A DNA stretch of 64,000 nt from Mesostigma viride (GCA_009746045.1 RPFO01000076.1:3641420-3705419); one strand, 5' to 3'; positions 1-12,811 are shown, counted from the first letter of the stretch. The notes: a model not told the origin generated them from the letters alone. Numbers and translations: made by a program.

Positions 1-2481
1 GAGTCAACAGCAGGCTCGAGCTATCAACAGCATGGTCCGGATTCTCCATATTTCTGGCCTGCGCTAGTTGCTTTATTGATAGTCTTTACATTGTCATCAA
101 GTGAGTGAGACAACAAACATGACAATTGCCTGGGGCCAGCAGATAAATGTCCAAAATTATTTCAATGAGCAATAAAAGTGATTACTACAAGTAGTCAAGG
201 AAGTGTTATCGCACAGCAAATTTGAAGCAATATCTTATGAATCCGTTCCATAGTGGCCATCATGATCGCACACACAAAAAGAGCATGCCCCTGAAAGAAA
301 AGAGATCGGACTCAACGGACCTTACAAGTTGACCCTTACCAACCAGTGTGCCTGGAACGTGAAGCGTGGGGCGGCCAGCAACGAAAGATTGTTCATGCAG
401 ACGGACCGCCCATGGTATTGCCGGGCGCATCAGTGTGTATGTCAATGAGACAACAGCGCAGGCCAGAGATCTGGAGAATCCGGACCAAGGTAGCTCGAGC
501 CTGCCGTTATGTTATCCGCGTTTTCGAGTCGTGCACGATGATGGATATGAATCAGTGTGTATGTGGCCATCAACACCAATTGCCGCCATCCATATTGTCA
601 TCAGGGCGTTGTGAGTTTAACGTTTGCTTTGTCGCTCATATTTCGCTTTGCCTTCGGCTTAGGCGAGCTCGCCTTGTCATCTCCAAAGAGTATGCAATGC
701 CGCACAAGAAGACCGACATTTATTACTGCGCCAACTATCGTCCTCAAGATTGCCAGCATCTCCAAAGATCACCAAAGCCGCAACCAGATCGAGTGCGGCG
801 CTGTGCCCTTCGCGTGCGATGCTCTGCTCTTCTACAGCCGTGGGGCTCGGAGCATTTGGGTTAATGTCGTCGCTAATAGCAGGCTTCGGGTCACCTTTCG
901 CGAGGGTAACCCGTTGTAGCCATTCCTGAAAAGGCTGGTCGGTGTCCCTCATGGCTGGCGACTCCCGAGCACCTGCCACCTTCCCGCGCATGTTGCACGT
1001 CTGGCATTTTCATGGGCTTGCTTCGCGCCAACGCACGCTGTCCACCACAAGTTCACAAAGAGTTCACGAGGAGTTCACGGGGAGTTCACGGGGAGTTCAC
1101 AACTTCGGACTTCGGGGAGATTGTGAACTCGTCCTGTGAACTCGTGAACTCCTCGGGACCCAAAATTAGCTCGGCCCCGGTCGGCCCAGTTCACAAAAGA
1201 GTTCACAAAGAGTTCACCGCCTCATGTGAGTCGTGCCTAAGGGACGACTCACATGAGGCGGTGAACTCTTTGTGAACTCTTTTGTGAACTGGGCCGACCG
1301 GGGCCGAGCTAATTTTGGGTCCCGAGGAGTTCACGAGTTCACAGGACGAGTTCACAATCTCCCCGAAGTCCGAAGTTGTGAACTCCCCGTGAACTCCCCG
1401 TGAACTCCTCGTGAACTCTTTGTGAACTTGTGGTGGACAGCGTGCGTTGGCGCGAAGCAAGCCCATGAAAATGCCAGACGTGCAACATGCGCGGGAAGGT
1501 GGCAGGTGCTCGGGAGTCGCCAGCCATGAGGGACACCGACCAGCCTTTTCAGGAATGGCTACAACGGGTTACCCTCGCGAAAGGTGACCCGAAGCCTGCT
1601 ATTAGCGACGACATTAACCCAAATGCTCCGAGCCCCACGGCTGTAGAAGAGCAGAGCATCGCACGCGAAGGGCACAGCGCCGCACTCGATCTGGTTGCGG
1701 CTTTGGTGATCTTTGGAGATGCTGGCAATCTTGAGGACGATAGTTGGCGCAGTAATAAATGTCGGTCTTCTTGTGCGGCATTGCATACTCTTTGGAGATG
1801 ACAAGGCGAGCTCGCCTAAGCCGAAGGCAAAGCGAAATATGAGCGACAAAGCAAACGTTAAACTCACAACGCCCTGATGACAATATGGATGGCGGCAATT
1901 GGTGTTGATGGCCACATACACACTGATTCATATCCATCATCGTGCACGACTCGAAAACGCGGATAACATAACGGCAGGCTCGAGCTACCTTGGTCCGGAT
2001 TCTCCAGATCTCTGGCCTGCGCTGTTGTCTCATTGACATACACACTGATGCGCCCGGCAATACCATGGGCGGTCCGTCTGCATGAACAATCTTTCGTTGC
2101 TGGCCGCCCCACGCTTCACGTTCCAGGCACACTGGTTGGTAAGGGGGGTCAACTTGTAAGGTTCGTTGAGTCCGATCTCTTTTCTTTCAGGGGCATGCTC
2201 TTTTTGTGTGTGCGATCATGATGGCCACTATGGAACGGGATTCATAAGATATTGCTTCAAATTTGCTGTGCGATAACACTTCCTTGACTACTTGTAGTCA
2301 TCACTTTTATTGCTCATTGAAATAATTTTGGACATTTATCTGCTGGCCCCAGGCAATTGTCATGTTTGTTGTCTCACTCACTTGATGACAATGTAAAGAC
2401 TATCAATAAAGCAACTAGCGCAGGCCAGAAATATGGAGAATCCGGACCATGCTGTTGATAGCTCGAGCCTGCTGTTGACTC
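1..2481. repeat. Giant inverted repeat (palindrome), arms about 1.24 kb
   Basis: Arms 1-1234 and 1244-2481 are reverse complements around a 9-bp spacer (1235-1243). I saw only a few differences, such as a 3-bp C-run length change near 2146 and one extra base near 2238. Every open frame in one arm therefore has a mirror copy in the other, and none resembles a known protein. The arms meet in CTCATGTGAGTCGT / ACGACTCACATGAG, preceded by repeated GAGTTCAC units. The same GTTCAC run with a CCTCATGTGAGTCGTGCC end recurs singly at about 5400-5457. That suggests the centre is an element terminus and the palindrome is two copies joined head to head. The left end may continue outside the window. Confidence 0.93.
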
Positions 2482-3056
2482 ATCCGTGTTAGTCGAGCCA
2501 TTCACAACGATGGAAACAAATGGAGGTGGAAATGTGCAGCCTTGTACATTACAACTATGGCTGGCTAACATTCAGAGCGGGATCTACACGGTTTGCGATG
2601 GCACCACTCCTTTTGAACTGCAATAACCCTAAATGGAATTAATATGTTCCCACATTGCATAGTTGCATGCCTCCCTTTATAATTGCAACGCGCCCGACAT
2701 TAGTCATGATTGAAGAATTACGCGTGCACAAAGTTATTGTTAAGCAGCCACAATACGTCCAACATTATGTCTCACTCAATGAGCAACCAATTCAAGACAT
2801 TGCACATGTCCAAGTGAGGTCTTAACAACCACAGTACCCCCAGTGCGTGTGACTAGCTCAAGGAGCTAGCATGCACGTAATTGACCACTGTGAACATGTG
2901 TAGCATCATACGGTAAGCTAATGGAATTTCCATTATTATAATTCTGAAATGTTGACTCACATTTGCTAAATGAAGTAAGGAGTTCAGTTATTAAACAAAC
3001 TCTTGCTTATGCCCACTCTGATATGGGAAACCAGATGCCCATCCATGAAAAGAATG
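2482..3056. other. AT-rich spacer, no gene seen
   Basis: No convincing open frame, RNA gene or repeat was recognised between the palindrome and the microsatellite. Confidence 0.6.
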
Positions 3057-3701
3057 TGTGTGTGAGTGAGTGAGTGAGTGAGTGAGTGAGTGAGTGAGTG
3101 AGTGAGTGAGTGAGTGAGTGAGTGAGTGAGTGAGTGAGTGAGTGAGTGAGTGAGTGAGTGAGTGAGTGAGTGAGTGAGTGAGTGAGTGAGTGAGTGAGTG
3201 AGTGAGTGAGTGAGTGAGTGAGTGAGTGAGTGAGTGAGTGAGTGAGTGAGTGAGTGAGTGAGTGAGTGAGTGAGTGAGTGAGTGAGTGAGTGAGTGAGTG
3301 AGTGAGTGAGTGAGTGAGTGAGTGAGTGAGTGAGTGAGTGAGTGAGTGAGTGAGTGAGTGAGTGAGTGAGTGAGTGAGTGAGTGAGTGAGTGAGTGAGTG
3401 AGTGAGTGAGTGAGTGAGTGAGTGAGTGAGTGAGTGAGTGAGTGAGTGAGTGAGTGAGTGAGTGAGTGAGTGAGTGAGTGAGTGAGTGAGTGAGTGAGTG
3501 AGTGAGTGAGTGAGTGAGTGAGTGAGTGAGTGAGTGAGTGAGTGAGTGAGTGAGTGAGTGAGTGAGTGAGTGAGTGAGTGAGTGAGTGAGTGAGTGAGTG
3601 AGTGAGTGAGTGAGTGAGTGAGTGAGTGAGTGAGTGAGTGAGTGAGTGAGTGAGTGAGTGAGTGAGTGAGTGAGTGAGTGAGTGAGTGAGTGAGTGAGTG
3701 A
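3057..3701. repeat. (TGAG)n microsatellite, about 160 units
   Basis: About 645 bp of TGAG reads without visible interruption. The long open frames crossing it on both strands (for example Ser-Leu-Thr-His repeats on the minus strand) are by-products of the repeat, not genes. Confidence 0.98.
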
Positions 3702-3712
3702 ACTTGTGCGTG

Positions 3713-4330
<618 letters not shown>

Positions 4331-4347
4331 CTAGATGTGCATGTACG

Positions 4348-4545
4348 AATGCGTGTGCGTGTGCGTGTGCGTGTGCGTGTGCGTGTGCGTGTGCGTGTGC
4401 GTGTGCGTGTGGGTGTGCGTGTGCGTGTGCGTGTGCGTGTGCGTGTGCGTGTGCGTGTGCGTGTGCGTGTGCGTGTGCGTGTGCGTGTGCGTGTGCGTGT
4501 GCGTGTGCGTGTGCGTGTGCGTGTGCGTGTGCATGTGCGTGTGCA
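4348..4545. repeat. (GTGTGC)n microsatellite
   Basis: Hexamer array directly after the purine tract, with rare single-base variants (for example GTGGGT near 4409). Confidence 0.96.
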
Positions 4546-5047
4546 TGCGCACATGCCACACGTGCACATGCACGTATGGGTGGGCAGGGCATTGCGTTTG
4601 CAGCGACGACGTATACACAGTCCAGGTTACCATAGGCGTCCAACCGGAACCTACGCTTGCTGTATGCTGTTGAAAGCATCTTCAAGTTCTCGTAAAAAGC
4701 CAGGGCGTTCCCCATTTTTGGACCACGTGTTTGAAGCGATGCCATATGCACGCTCCAAGGTACCATAGTCGCAGCTATGAGAAAGCCACTCTAATGCACC
4801 AATGAGCATTTGCTCGGGTCTTACCACGTCCAACCGGAGCCCGCGCCCGCCGTTGTCTGGAGATTCGGCTCGCTGATCGGGCCGATTTTCTCCGTAAATA
4901 ACCGAACGCCTCCAGCGAGATATGGCATGTTTTGTGCATGTGACGGCGGGCGGCTCTGGGGTCGTCCCCAGCCAATAAACAAACCGGCTTTGAAACAATA
5001 TCGACAGAGAAGCACTGGCACCAACACCTGGAAAAACTTGCAAAGAA
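4546..5047. other. Spacer, no assigned gene
   Basis: Short overlapping open frames on both strands. None carries a recognisable domain. Confidence 0.5.
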
Positions 5048-5083
5048 AGCTACCTGTCTGCGTTCGAACGCAGACAGGTAGCT
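5048..5083. repeat. Perfect 36-bp palindrome without spacer
   Basis: Each half is AGCTACCTGTCTGCGTTC followed by its exact complement, centred on TTCGAA. It would form an uninterrupted cruciform or hairpin. No flanking gene explains it. Confidence 0.97.
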
Positions 5084-5286
5084 GGAAAAGCGACATGCAC
5101 GACAGGTCACCGGCGCGTTTTTATCATATTTCTGCAGCACTTTATCAAATTAGTGGTGCAGAAGGTAGTGGTTTGCAGCTGGACAAGACGTGCATGTTAT
5201 TAGCCAGCATGCCCGGATGCATCATGCACTTGCTTGACGTTTGCGCCCTTTCCCGCGAAATCTGGGCTGTCTTCCCGCGCCTCCGC

Positions 5287-5457
5287 CAGTTCACAAACGA
5301 GTTCACCGGCGAGCAGTTCACTACATCGTTGCGACCCATGTGAGTGCGTGAACTCGAAGTGAAGGGCCGGTGAAGCGCCGGTGGCGACCCGGCCGTCGAC
5401 CCAGTTCACAAAGAGTTCACCGACGGAGTTCACCGAGCCTCATGTGAGTCGTGCCTT
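5287..5457. repeat. GTTCAC-repeat relic related to the palindrome centre
   Basis: Contains repeated GAGTTCAC and GTGAACTC units and ends in CCTCATGTGAGTCGTGCC, as at 1186-1240. Here it is a single copy, not a head-to-head pair. Confidence 0.75.
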
Positions 5458-5493
5458 AAACGGGGTCCACTAATTAGTAATTAGGTCCACTAA

Positions 5494-5966
5494 GAGCCTT
5501 TCCACACATGGTGACGAACGCGCGCGAATTAGGAGGACTCGGATTGGTCCGGACCGCAGTTCCAGGCTCGAGGTCTAACTAGGCGCGGCGAATAATAATA
5601 ATTTAGCGGTGAATTGATCGGGACCTCCTTTCCACGACCAGATCCGATCCGTACCGTCCTGGCGCTTTCCCCGCCGGTTTCAACAACTGTGTGGGTGGTT
5701 CCGCTTACAGCACTGGTTTCAACAACTCGACCTACCTTTCTTGACCCTAATTCTGACTGGAACTGGCCGGAACTGCTTTTTTTTTTCGGGGAAATGGAAC
5801 TGCTTTTTTCGAGTTCCAGGAGTCCCACCCTAGTTCCGGTCGAATTAGCGGTCGCGTCCAATCAGCGGTCTCATTGGACGGTCAAATGTGGAAACCTCTA
5901 GTTCCGGAACCGACTGAATCAGGACCCAACTGTAACCCCCCGGAACTAACGAATGTGGAAAGGGCC
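5494..5966. mobile_element. MITE, about 473 bp, TAA target duplication
   Basis: Imperfect terminal inverted repeats: left GAGCCTTTCCACACATG (5494-5510) and right, reverse complement, GGCCCTTTCCACATTCG (5950-5966); 13 of 17 positions match. TAA flanks both ends (5491-5493 and 5967-5969). No transposase is encoded. A 3-bp TAA/TTA duplication is typical of PIF/Harbinger-type elements, so a non-autonomous member is the best guess. Confidence 0.7.
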
Positions 5967-7799
5967 TAATTATCACCTTGGAAAGTCGGTGTGGTGTGGA
6001 AATTTGTGAACAAGATGTCCATTAGAAGTCCAGTGGCTTCCGTGGTCTAGCAAGGCTCCGTTTTAGCCACTGACATCTTGATACCCTAGGCTTAGCAGGG
6101 ATTAACTACTGGTTATATTTGGAATAAACGTACACCTATTTACCTGGAAATTCTGAACAAGATGCAAAATCCGCTTGCCGGACCTGGAACTCCGTTCAAT
6201 ACCGTCGTGCAGTACCGTCAACCATGTGCGGCGTGGGACACAACAACAACAAACAACAACAACCACCAACAAGTTGAGGGCCCCTTCGGGGCCCTGACTT
6301 TTTGGCGCCTGAGCGGGCGATTGGCGTCTTCTGACCCGCGGGGGTGCGTCCTCGCGGAACGACGGCGCCACGCGGGGCGCGCAGTGCGAAGGGGCAGTGG
6401 CCGAGGGCGACGAGGCGAGCACGGAAGCTCCTTCAGTATTCGGGCCAGGATGAAGAAAACTCTTGTGCGGGGCGTGTGCGGAGGTCCGGCGCACTACATA
6501 CCGCACTTGCCGCAGTTTCAGCGACCAAAGCGCGAGGAGCATTGCGCGCCTGTGTCCATGTTTGGCGCGAGCTTTGGCGCGTAAATTAAAAACAGTTGTG
6601 ACGGGTTTACCTAGATCACAAGTTTCGAACAAGTTGGAGCGACGAGTCACGTCGAGTCACGACCATGGTCGAGGACATCGTTGAATTGTGATGCTACTCG
6701 CCAGACTCGAGCTCGCTGGCACTCAAGTTCGTGGCCATCCTCTACCGTACATTTATTCCTCTTCACGCTTCTTGTAACTAAATGACTGGTTTACCGGTGT
6801 GTGCAACATCTGAATCGGCACGACGAAAAGGCGAAATATGTTGTAAGGGTGCCCTCAACATATGTTGATCAGTTCCTGGAATTAATCTTGTAAGCTGCGC
6901 AGGGGCGGGTAGGTTTGCTATGTGTGACCGTCATCTTTTGCTTTCAAATTCTTGTTCGCCTTTCGTGCTCGAAGCGGGGGGGAGCCGGCTGTTGACATCC
7001 ACTGCAACAACGAGCTCGAGCTCATGATCGATTCGCAGGTTTCATGGCCGCGCCGGCCCGTCCCGGCAGCATTATATTTAATTTGCTGCTTGAACAGCAG
7101 CAGGCAGGGTGTGCTGGTGGCCCTTCTCGCGATTTCCCTACTAGCGGTTGGTCAACGGCATCGTTTGGATGTCTGCCTTAGGTGAGGCGTTGCGCCCACA
7201 AAACCCTCATTTGGGTTCCTGTTCAGGTGGCGCGGCATAATATTAACATGAAGACTTGTTTCGCCAGCTTGCTGAAAAGCCCCGCTTGCCAGCCCGTACT
7301 CGTCATCACATTCCTCGCCCGGCATAGGATGTGCGTTGAGAAGACGCAGCCTTATCGGCCCGTTCCGGGATCCCGATGTTCACATTATGAACCGAAGTTA
7401 TTACTACAGCCCGGCCTGCGCCTAGTGTGTCAGAAATTTTCATTTAATTCCTTGGTCGTCAAGACTGATTGAGACAATTAATAGACAGTTTATTCATTGC
7501 ATATTTAGGTTACGGACTGCCACCGTTTCACCGCCAAAGCCATGGTGCGGTTCCCGGGTGGGATGTGTCTGGATATTAGTGCATCCACCTGCCCTGCCCA
7601 CATTGTGCTTGTATATAGTCAGCTTGATAGAGATTTAATAGCTGGACTTGTAGCACTTTTTCCTACTCGATTTGGACTACGAATGGCTGAGATACGGCCT
7701 TCCAAAGTTATATGCACTATGGTCTTGCCAAGTAGACTAGTGTGTCAGCATATCACGTGACAATTGTGCTGACAACTGGCATGCCAACTGGCCTGAACA
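5967..7799. other. 1.8-kb stretch without a recognised gene
   Basis: Holds a CAA-rich tract (6241-6270), a strong hairpin (6277-6295) and several unremarkable open frames. The longest is a minus-strand frame at 6102-6650 (182 codons) of low-complexity composition with no identifiable domain. Confidence 0.5.
6277..6295. other. GC hairpin, 8-bp stem and TTC loop
   Basis: AGGGCCCC-TTC-GGGGCCCT is a perfect stem next to a CAA repeat. Role unknown. Confidence 0.8.
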
Positions 7800-8260
7800 T
7801 GTTGCTAGTTCATGAGGTAGATTCATGGTACAGTGACTACTGTTGTGTCAGATCTTACGTCAGTGTTTCTTGATTCCTGACAAGGATTCTAGATACTTTA
7901 TTCCATGGACATGTGGCGAATGCCTAGAGCACATTGCTTAGTTTATTGACAGATGGCAGTTCCATATGATGGTTATTTGCATGCTGACAGATGGCAATCA
8001 TTCCTTACGTTGTATTTCAGCAAATGCCATCTGGCAATCACACAACAAATATTCTAGGAATCTAGAAGTGTTGCAACCCTTGCTTGACATGTGGCAGTTC
8101 TACCTTTGCCACCTAATTGCCTATATAATGAAATGAACAAAGGCAGCAAGGGCATCTCAAGCTGCCAATTTTCTGCGTGAAAATTTTGTCTCTCAGTCTC
8201 TCACCTGCTCAGCCTTGATCTTGACCTGTGATCTGCAAGGAAGGATCATAAAAGAAAACA
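7800..8260 (+). repeat. 5' LTR of the Ty1/copia element (left edge inferred)
   Basis: The right edge (AAAACA, 8260) is set by the adjoining primer-binding site. The left edge at TGTTGC (7800) is inferred from the TGTT...AACA ends typical of LTRs. CTATATAATG at 8121-8130 would serve as TATA box. The matching 3' LTR is absent because the element is truncated downstream. Confidence 0.6.
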
Positions 8261-8276
8261 TGGTATCGGAGGAGTG
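8261..8276 (+). other. Copia primer-binding site
   Basis: TGGTATCGGAGGAG directly follows the LTR. TGGTATC is the usual start of a PBS complementary to initiator-Met tRNA in copia elements of plants and algae. Confidence 0.75.
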
Positions 8277-8294
8277 AGGCTTCTCTTTGACAAC

Positions 8295-8935
8295 ATGGCT
8301 GCTGCTGCTGCTTTGGAAAACAAGTACCTCTCTTTTATTCCAGCATGTTCCAAGGCAATTCCCAAGTTTGATGGTTCTTCCCTGCCAAAATGGGGAGAGA
8401 CCAAGGAGCTTTTCCAAGCCCACCTGGAGGCCTATGATCTGGAGGGGGTCATTACCAAGCCTGAGGAGGCTACACCCAAGCAAGAGAAGGTTGTTTACAC
8501 AGCCTTGCTGGCGTGCCTCACTGGCAGAGCAGCCCAGATTGCAAAGACCATTGGTGAGAGAAAGGGCAGTTTGCTTTTTGCTAAGTTGGTGGAGGTGTTT
8601 GAGCAGCCTAAACTGACCAACCAAGAGCAACAAGCACAACCTGAGGACATCCCTAATGAGGCTGACCAAGCAGCCCAACCAGTCCATGATGGACTATCTT
8701 ACCGCTTCAGAACTGCTTCTGAGTGAGTACAGGGATGTGGGGGGGGTGTTGGCAGACAATGATTTTGCCGCTGCGCTGAAAGGTGGTTTACCTGATGCGT
8801 ATAGGCCTGCCCTCGTTTCAACCAGGTTCGATGAGGACATGTCGCTGCTGGAGGTGAAGAAGGCCATGCTTGAAGCAGATGACCTGCTTGTGGGGACGCG
8901 CTCCACCACCAGTGACGGTCAAGCCTGAGCCAGCA
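8295..8935 (+). pseudogene. Ty1/copia gag (frameshifted)
   Basis: Starts at the ATG at 8295 (MAAAAALENKYLSF). The protein has the form of copia Gag: a short N-terminus with a KFDGSSLPKWGETKELF motif, then a helical capsid-like region (EYRDVGGVL, LEVKKAMLEADDLL). The frame is broken near 8665 and again near 8893, so capsid, linker and zinc knuckle lie in three frames. Homology continues across both breaks, so these are inactivating indels, not programmed frameshifts. The product would package element RNA into virus-like particles. Confidence 0.85.
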
Positions 8936-10858
8936 GCTGCCCAAGGCCAAGCATACAGCACAGGCCAACCAACCAAGCCGGGGAGGCCGACTTGCACATT
9001 CTGCGGAAAGGAAGGACATGCGGAGGAGACGTGCTATACCAAGTACCCACATCTCAGCAGGAAGAAGGGCCAGCAGAGGCCAAAGCGCAAGAACCAGAAG
9101 AAGAAGCAGGCTGCGACAGCGAACAACACGGTGGAGGCTCCTGAGCTTCCCGTGGACTACGCGTTTGCAACTACGCGCCTAGTGCCGGGCGTACCTTTCT
9201 GGTTTCTGGACTCTGCTGCATCCAGCCACATGAGCCCTGAGGAGGCTGACTTTATCAAGGTTCAGCCAACCAACCTGGCCATCCAGGGCTCCGGAGGCCG
9301 GCTGAAGGCTGTGGGGACGGGGACGCTCAAGCTACGAGTCGCCAACAAGGTGGTGCATCTGCCTCATGCTCTGCACGTGCCCTCTCTGGGTGCAAGGCTT
9401 CTTTCCGTGGCCCAGCTGCATCAGCAGGGACACGAGGTGAACCTACTGCAGGGCGTGGCATGCTTTGCAGGCAGCAAGGTACCTATCAAGGTGCAGAACA
9501 ACGTCTACGGTTTGCAAGAATCACAGACTGTGACAACCCCTGCTGCCCACCACACCACAGACAACCCTGCTGCACTATTGTGGCACTGGCGACTTGGACA
9601 TGCAGGTGCTGAGCGCATTCGCAAGCTGGCGGCCATACCTGCATCGAACATAACCATGCGGGCTCCAGGTGCGCCAGGCTGCCCGTCGTGCCCTGCTGGC
9701 ATGATTAGGCGACGCTCCTTCGCTGCTGGGCAACCACGCTCGACCGTGCCTCGTGCCAAGCTGCATGGGGACATCTTGGGGCCGATGCAGCCATCACTGG
9801 GCGGTTCCCAGTACATTCTGGGCATCACTGACGACGCTACAAGGTGGCGTTGGTCTTTTCCTATGCGCCAGAAGAGTGAGGTGCCACTGCACTTCGACCG
9901 ACTGCTGTCAAGGGATATCAGGCCCTACTACGACGGTTCTGTGCTTCTACTAAGGACCGACAATGACGCAGTATTTCTTTCCGAGGACTTCCGCTCCCTC
10001 TGTGCTCGCCATCGAGTTCACCAAGAATTTTCCAGCCCCTACTGTCCGCAGCAAAACGGAGTTGCGGAACGCATGTGGGGTTTGGCGATGGGAATGACAC
10101 TGTGCATGCTGCATTATGCTACCCTGCCCAAGACTTTCTGGGCCCTAGCTTTTGCGTGGGCTGTCTACCTGCTCAATCGGCTGCCATGCGAGGCCAATGC
10201 AGACTCTGCTAGCCCTCATCGCCTTTTTCAAGGCGTTGATGCCGACCTGTCGCATTTGCGCATTTTCGGCTGCCCTGCCTACTTTCGTGTAGAAGGGCCA
10301 CGTGGCAAGCTGGAGGACAAAGCCCAGGCTGGAATCTTTGTGGGCTATGACTTGGAGTCGCCTGCTTACCTGATTCTCCGCCCAGGCTCACGTGACGTTA
10401 TTCGCAGGCTCCATGTGTCATTCGATGAGACTTGGCGAGCAAATTCTGCTCCCCTGCACGTCGCGAGTCCAGATGTCAACTTCCAGCTGCCGGCACCTGA
10501 GTCTGCCTCGGAATCTGGCGTGGCGCTGGTACCTTTGCCTGCACCCACTGAGCCTGCAGTGCTGCCGCCTGTCACTGCTGTGCCTGACTCGGTACCTGAT
10601 GGTCCGGTCACCAGGGCCAAGGCTCGCCAACAGCTGGGCACTGTCACCGGTGCAGACGGCAGTGGCAACGCTGCGCATCCTGGAACTTCGGGTGCTGCTC
10701 CTGACTCTGAAATTTCTGATGCGGTGCCGGACGCCGGCAACCAAGTTGCGCCAGGAGTTCCTGCGCCCTCGCCTGCGCCTGCGCCTCAAATTTCGAGTGC
10801 TACGGCTTTGCAGCAAGCCATCCACGCACTGCAGCGACCTTCATCTTCAGCGCCCAGC
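8936..10858 (+). pseudogene. Ty1/copia pol, 5' half: zinc knuckle, protease, integrase
   Basis: One open frame runs through the domains in copia order. A CCHC knuckle CTFCGKEGHAEETC lies at 8993-9034. The aspartic protease active site is FLDSAASSHM (near 9200). The integrase zinc domain has WHWRLGHAGAERIRKL and CPSC. The integrase core keeps all three catalytic residues: Asp in LHGDILGPM, Asp in LRTDND and Glu in PQQNGVAERM. A Pro/Ala-rich linker follows. The frame then stops a few codons inside an inserted LTR element whose left end is 10859. Reverse transcriptase resumes 8 kb away at about 18905. Protease-integrase-RT order marks Ty1/copia rather than Ty3/gypsy. Confidence 0.93.
10854..10858. 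other. Target-site duplication CCAGC, left copy
   Basis: The five bases before the left LTR equal those after the right LTR (18900-18904). Five base pairs is the usual LTR-integrase stagger. Confidence 0.9.
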
Positions 10859-11639
10859 TGTAACGACTAAAAATGATCATCAGCATCATCCACAGTCCAA
10901 TATGAAAGATCTTTTTACCTGGGTTGCCTTCTTGAGTTGCAGAACTTCAAGTATCCGAGCAACGTTGAGATGGAAATTCCACAGCACGTGATTTAGGGAA
11001 TCACACCCCTTGTAGACACAAAGACAAGCTCGTGTGTAGACGACCTCTGTGGAACTGAAGGACGTCTATAGCCAAGGGGCTTTTATGGATTGGACAACAA
11101 AGCCAAGCTTTATTATACCATGGTGAATCAAAACCAACGTAAACAACAATGGCGACCCCACGTCCTTGATATCGACGTGCTTGTCGAACTTGCTCCAACC
11201 TTAGCCTGAAGAGAACCAATCAGAACCATGGGATTCTATACAAGATCTTCGTATCCATCCTAGTCACACAAAACAGAACAACACCACACACAGCCTGGCA
11301 GAATCTTTCCATGAGATCCTAAATCTGTCGTAAGCACTGAAGTCCCAAAGGAGCATTTAAGACTCAATAGTACCAACTAACAAACTACAACCCCACGTGG
11401 ATCAGGCCACGACCAATGAGGGCTCCTATCAGTAGTATCAGCCAACAAACTACAACCCTACGTGGATCAGGCCACGACCAATGAGGGTTCCTATCAGTTG
11501 GTTGACAAAGTATCAGCTCCAAGTACCGTCGTCTTAGAAACCTCATAACTTTCTCAATACTGATCCAAAAGTCCTCAAATAAAAGCCAAACATTCACAAA
11601 ACAAAGGATGTAACAACAAAGTCATTTTTGCTTGTTACA
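10859..11639 (-). repeat. 3' LTR of the nested element (minus-strand sense)
   Basis: Near-identical to 18120-18899. It contains two copies of an internal repeat of about 65 bp (around 11386-11435 and 11448-11500). Confidence 0.95.
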
Positions 11640-11656
11640 TATCTCCCCCTCAAAAC
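11640..11656 (-). other. Polypurine tract of the nested element
   Basis: On the minus strand GAGGGGGAGATA immediately precedes the LTR, the expected place for priming plus-strand DNA synthesis. Confidence 0.8.
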
Positions 11657-11997
11657 TGGACCTCCCAGGTCCAATAGCCAACTCTTGAAGGCAGAGGAAC
11701 ATTGAACAGAAATCCACCATCTCTTGGGAAAAGCAGATGGGTTTTTACATCCCTGGAAACAGGGCCTCCTATCTCATAAACATCTAGTCACAGGTTTCTA
11801 CAGCAGACAAGTCACTACCTATCTACTATAAATCCAGATAAACACATCTCATAATACAAGGTCTTCCATTCAGCATCCTGGAACCTGGAACTCTGGACTG
11901 GAACATCAGAACTGGACTGGAGCCCCCCCATCATCCATCCTGGAATCCCCCCCTCACACCACAATCCAAAGCCCCCTTTCCTTCTCAGCCCTGTTCC

Positions 11998-12811
11998 TCA
12001 CAGGCTATACCAATCCCCATTCAGGCCATCCTTGCCCTTGAGTCCACACATGGGAAACTGCTCCACCATGTGGGCCAACTCTGGCCAGTTCCTGCTGACC
12101 TGCAACACCACGCAAGTCTCAGCAGCTCCTGCCACCATCTGGGCAGCATAGCGAAGGCATGCCCCTGGATAGGAGAGGAGCACCACAGACTGACTCTCAG
12201 GGTCCATCACCCAAGTAGAGGACGTCTTGTGCCTGCTCACCCATGATCTGTACGCCCACCAGAACTGCAGAAAGGTCTTGACCACCGACCACTTAGCACC
12301 TATCAGAGGCACCAGCACCCTTAGTGGCGTCTGACGGACCTTAAGTTCCACAGTGTACTTGGGCAACCCTGGATTGCAAAAGAGGTTAGAAGTCTCCAAA
12401 GGAAAACACCTTCTGGCAGAGCTGGAGGAAGAAGGAACCAAATCAAAGTCACCCTTCTGAACTGAAAACTCCAACAGCTCCATGTAGGAAGCCTCTCCCA
12501 TACTCACTGGCTGCAACTGAGTAAATGCCTCCTTCAAGGCCTCAGGTAAGGCTGCCAGCATGACCGGCCCCTCAGCAGGCCTCATGTCAATCTCAGGTCC
12601 TGGTGACAATGCATACATCCTATGCAGCAGATGAGCCACAAAAAGGGGAGCCACTCTCATACAGGCTTGTGTGCAGCTGAGATAGGACCTCCTCCACATA
12701 GCCTTCAGAGCTCACCTCCCCCTCCTCTCTGTTGAGTGCAGCCAACGCCTTGGCCAAAGTCTCATAGTGGTCACAGGGGCCCGTGCAGTTCCTATGATCC
12801 ACATAGGCCAC
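11998..12811 (-). CDS. Unknown protein frames inside the nested LTR element
   Basis: An open frame of 233 codons (12699-11998) is the longest in the element. It overlaps a 63-codon frame starting at 12811 in a different frame. The protein is rich in Leu, Val and Trp (for example FLQFWWAYRSWVSRH) and has no domain I recognise. It lies just upstream of the polypurine tract, where gypsy elements carry the integrase C-terminus or an extra 3' gene. It could equally be a captured host fragment or a chance frame. Confidence 0.35.

Noticed and set aside
260-2221. Mirror-image pairs of frames in the palindrome (for example 172 and 120 codons)
   Set aside because: Several overlapping frames on both strands are equally open, with no domain or codon bias. 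They reflect the inverted repeat.
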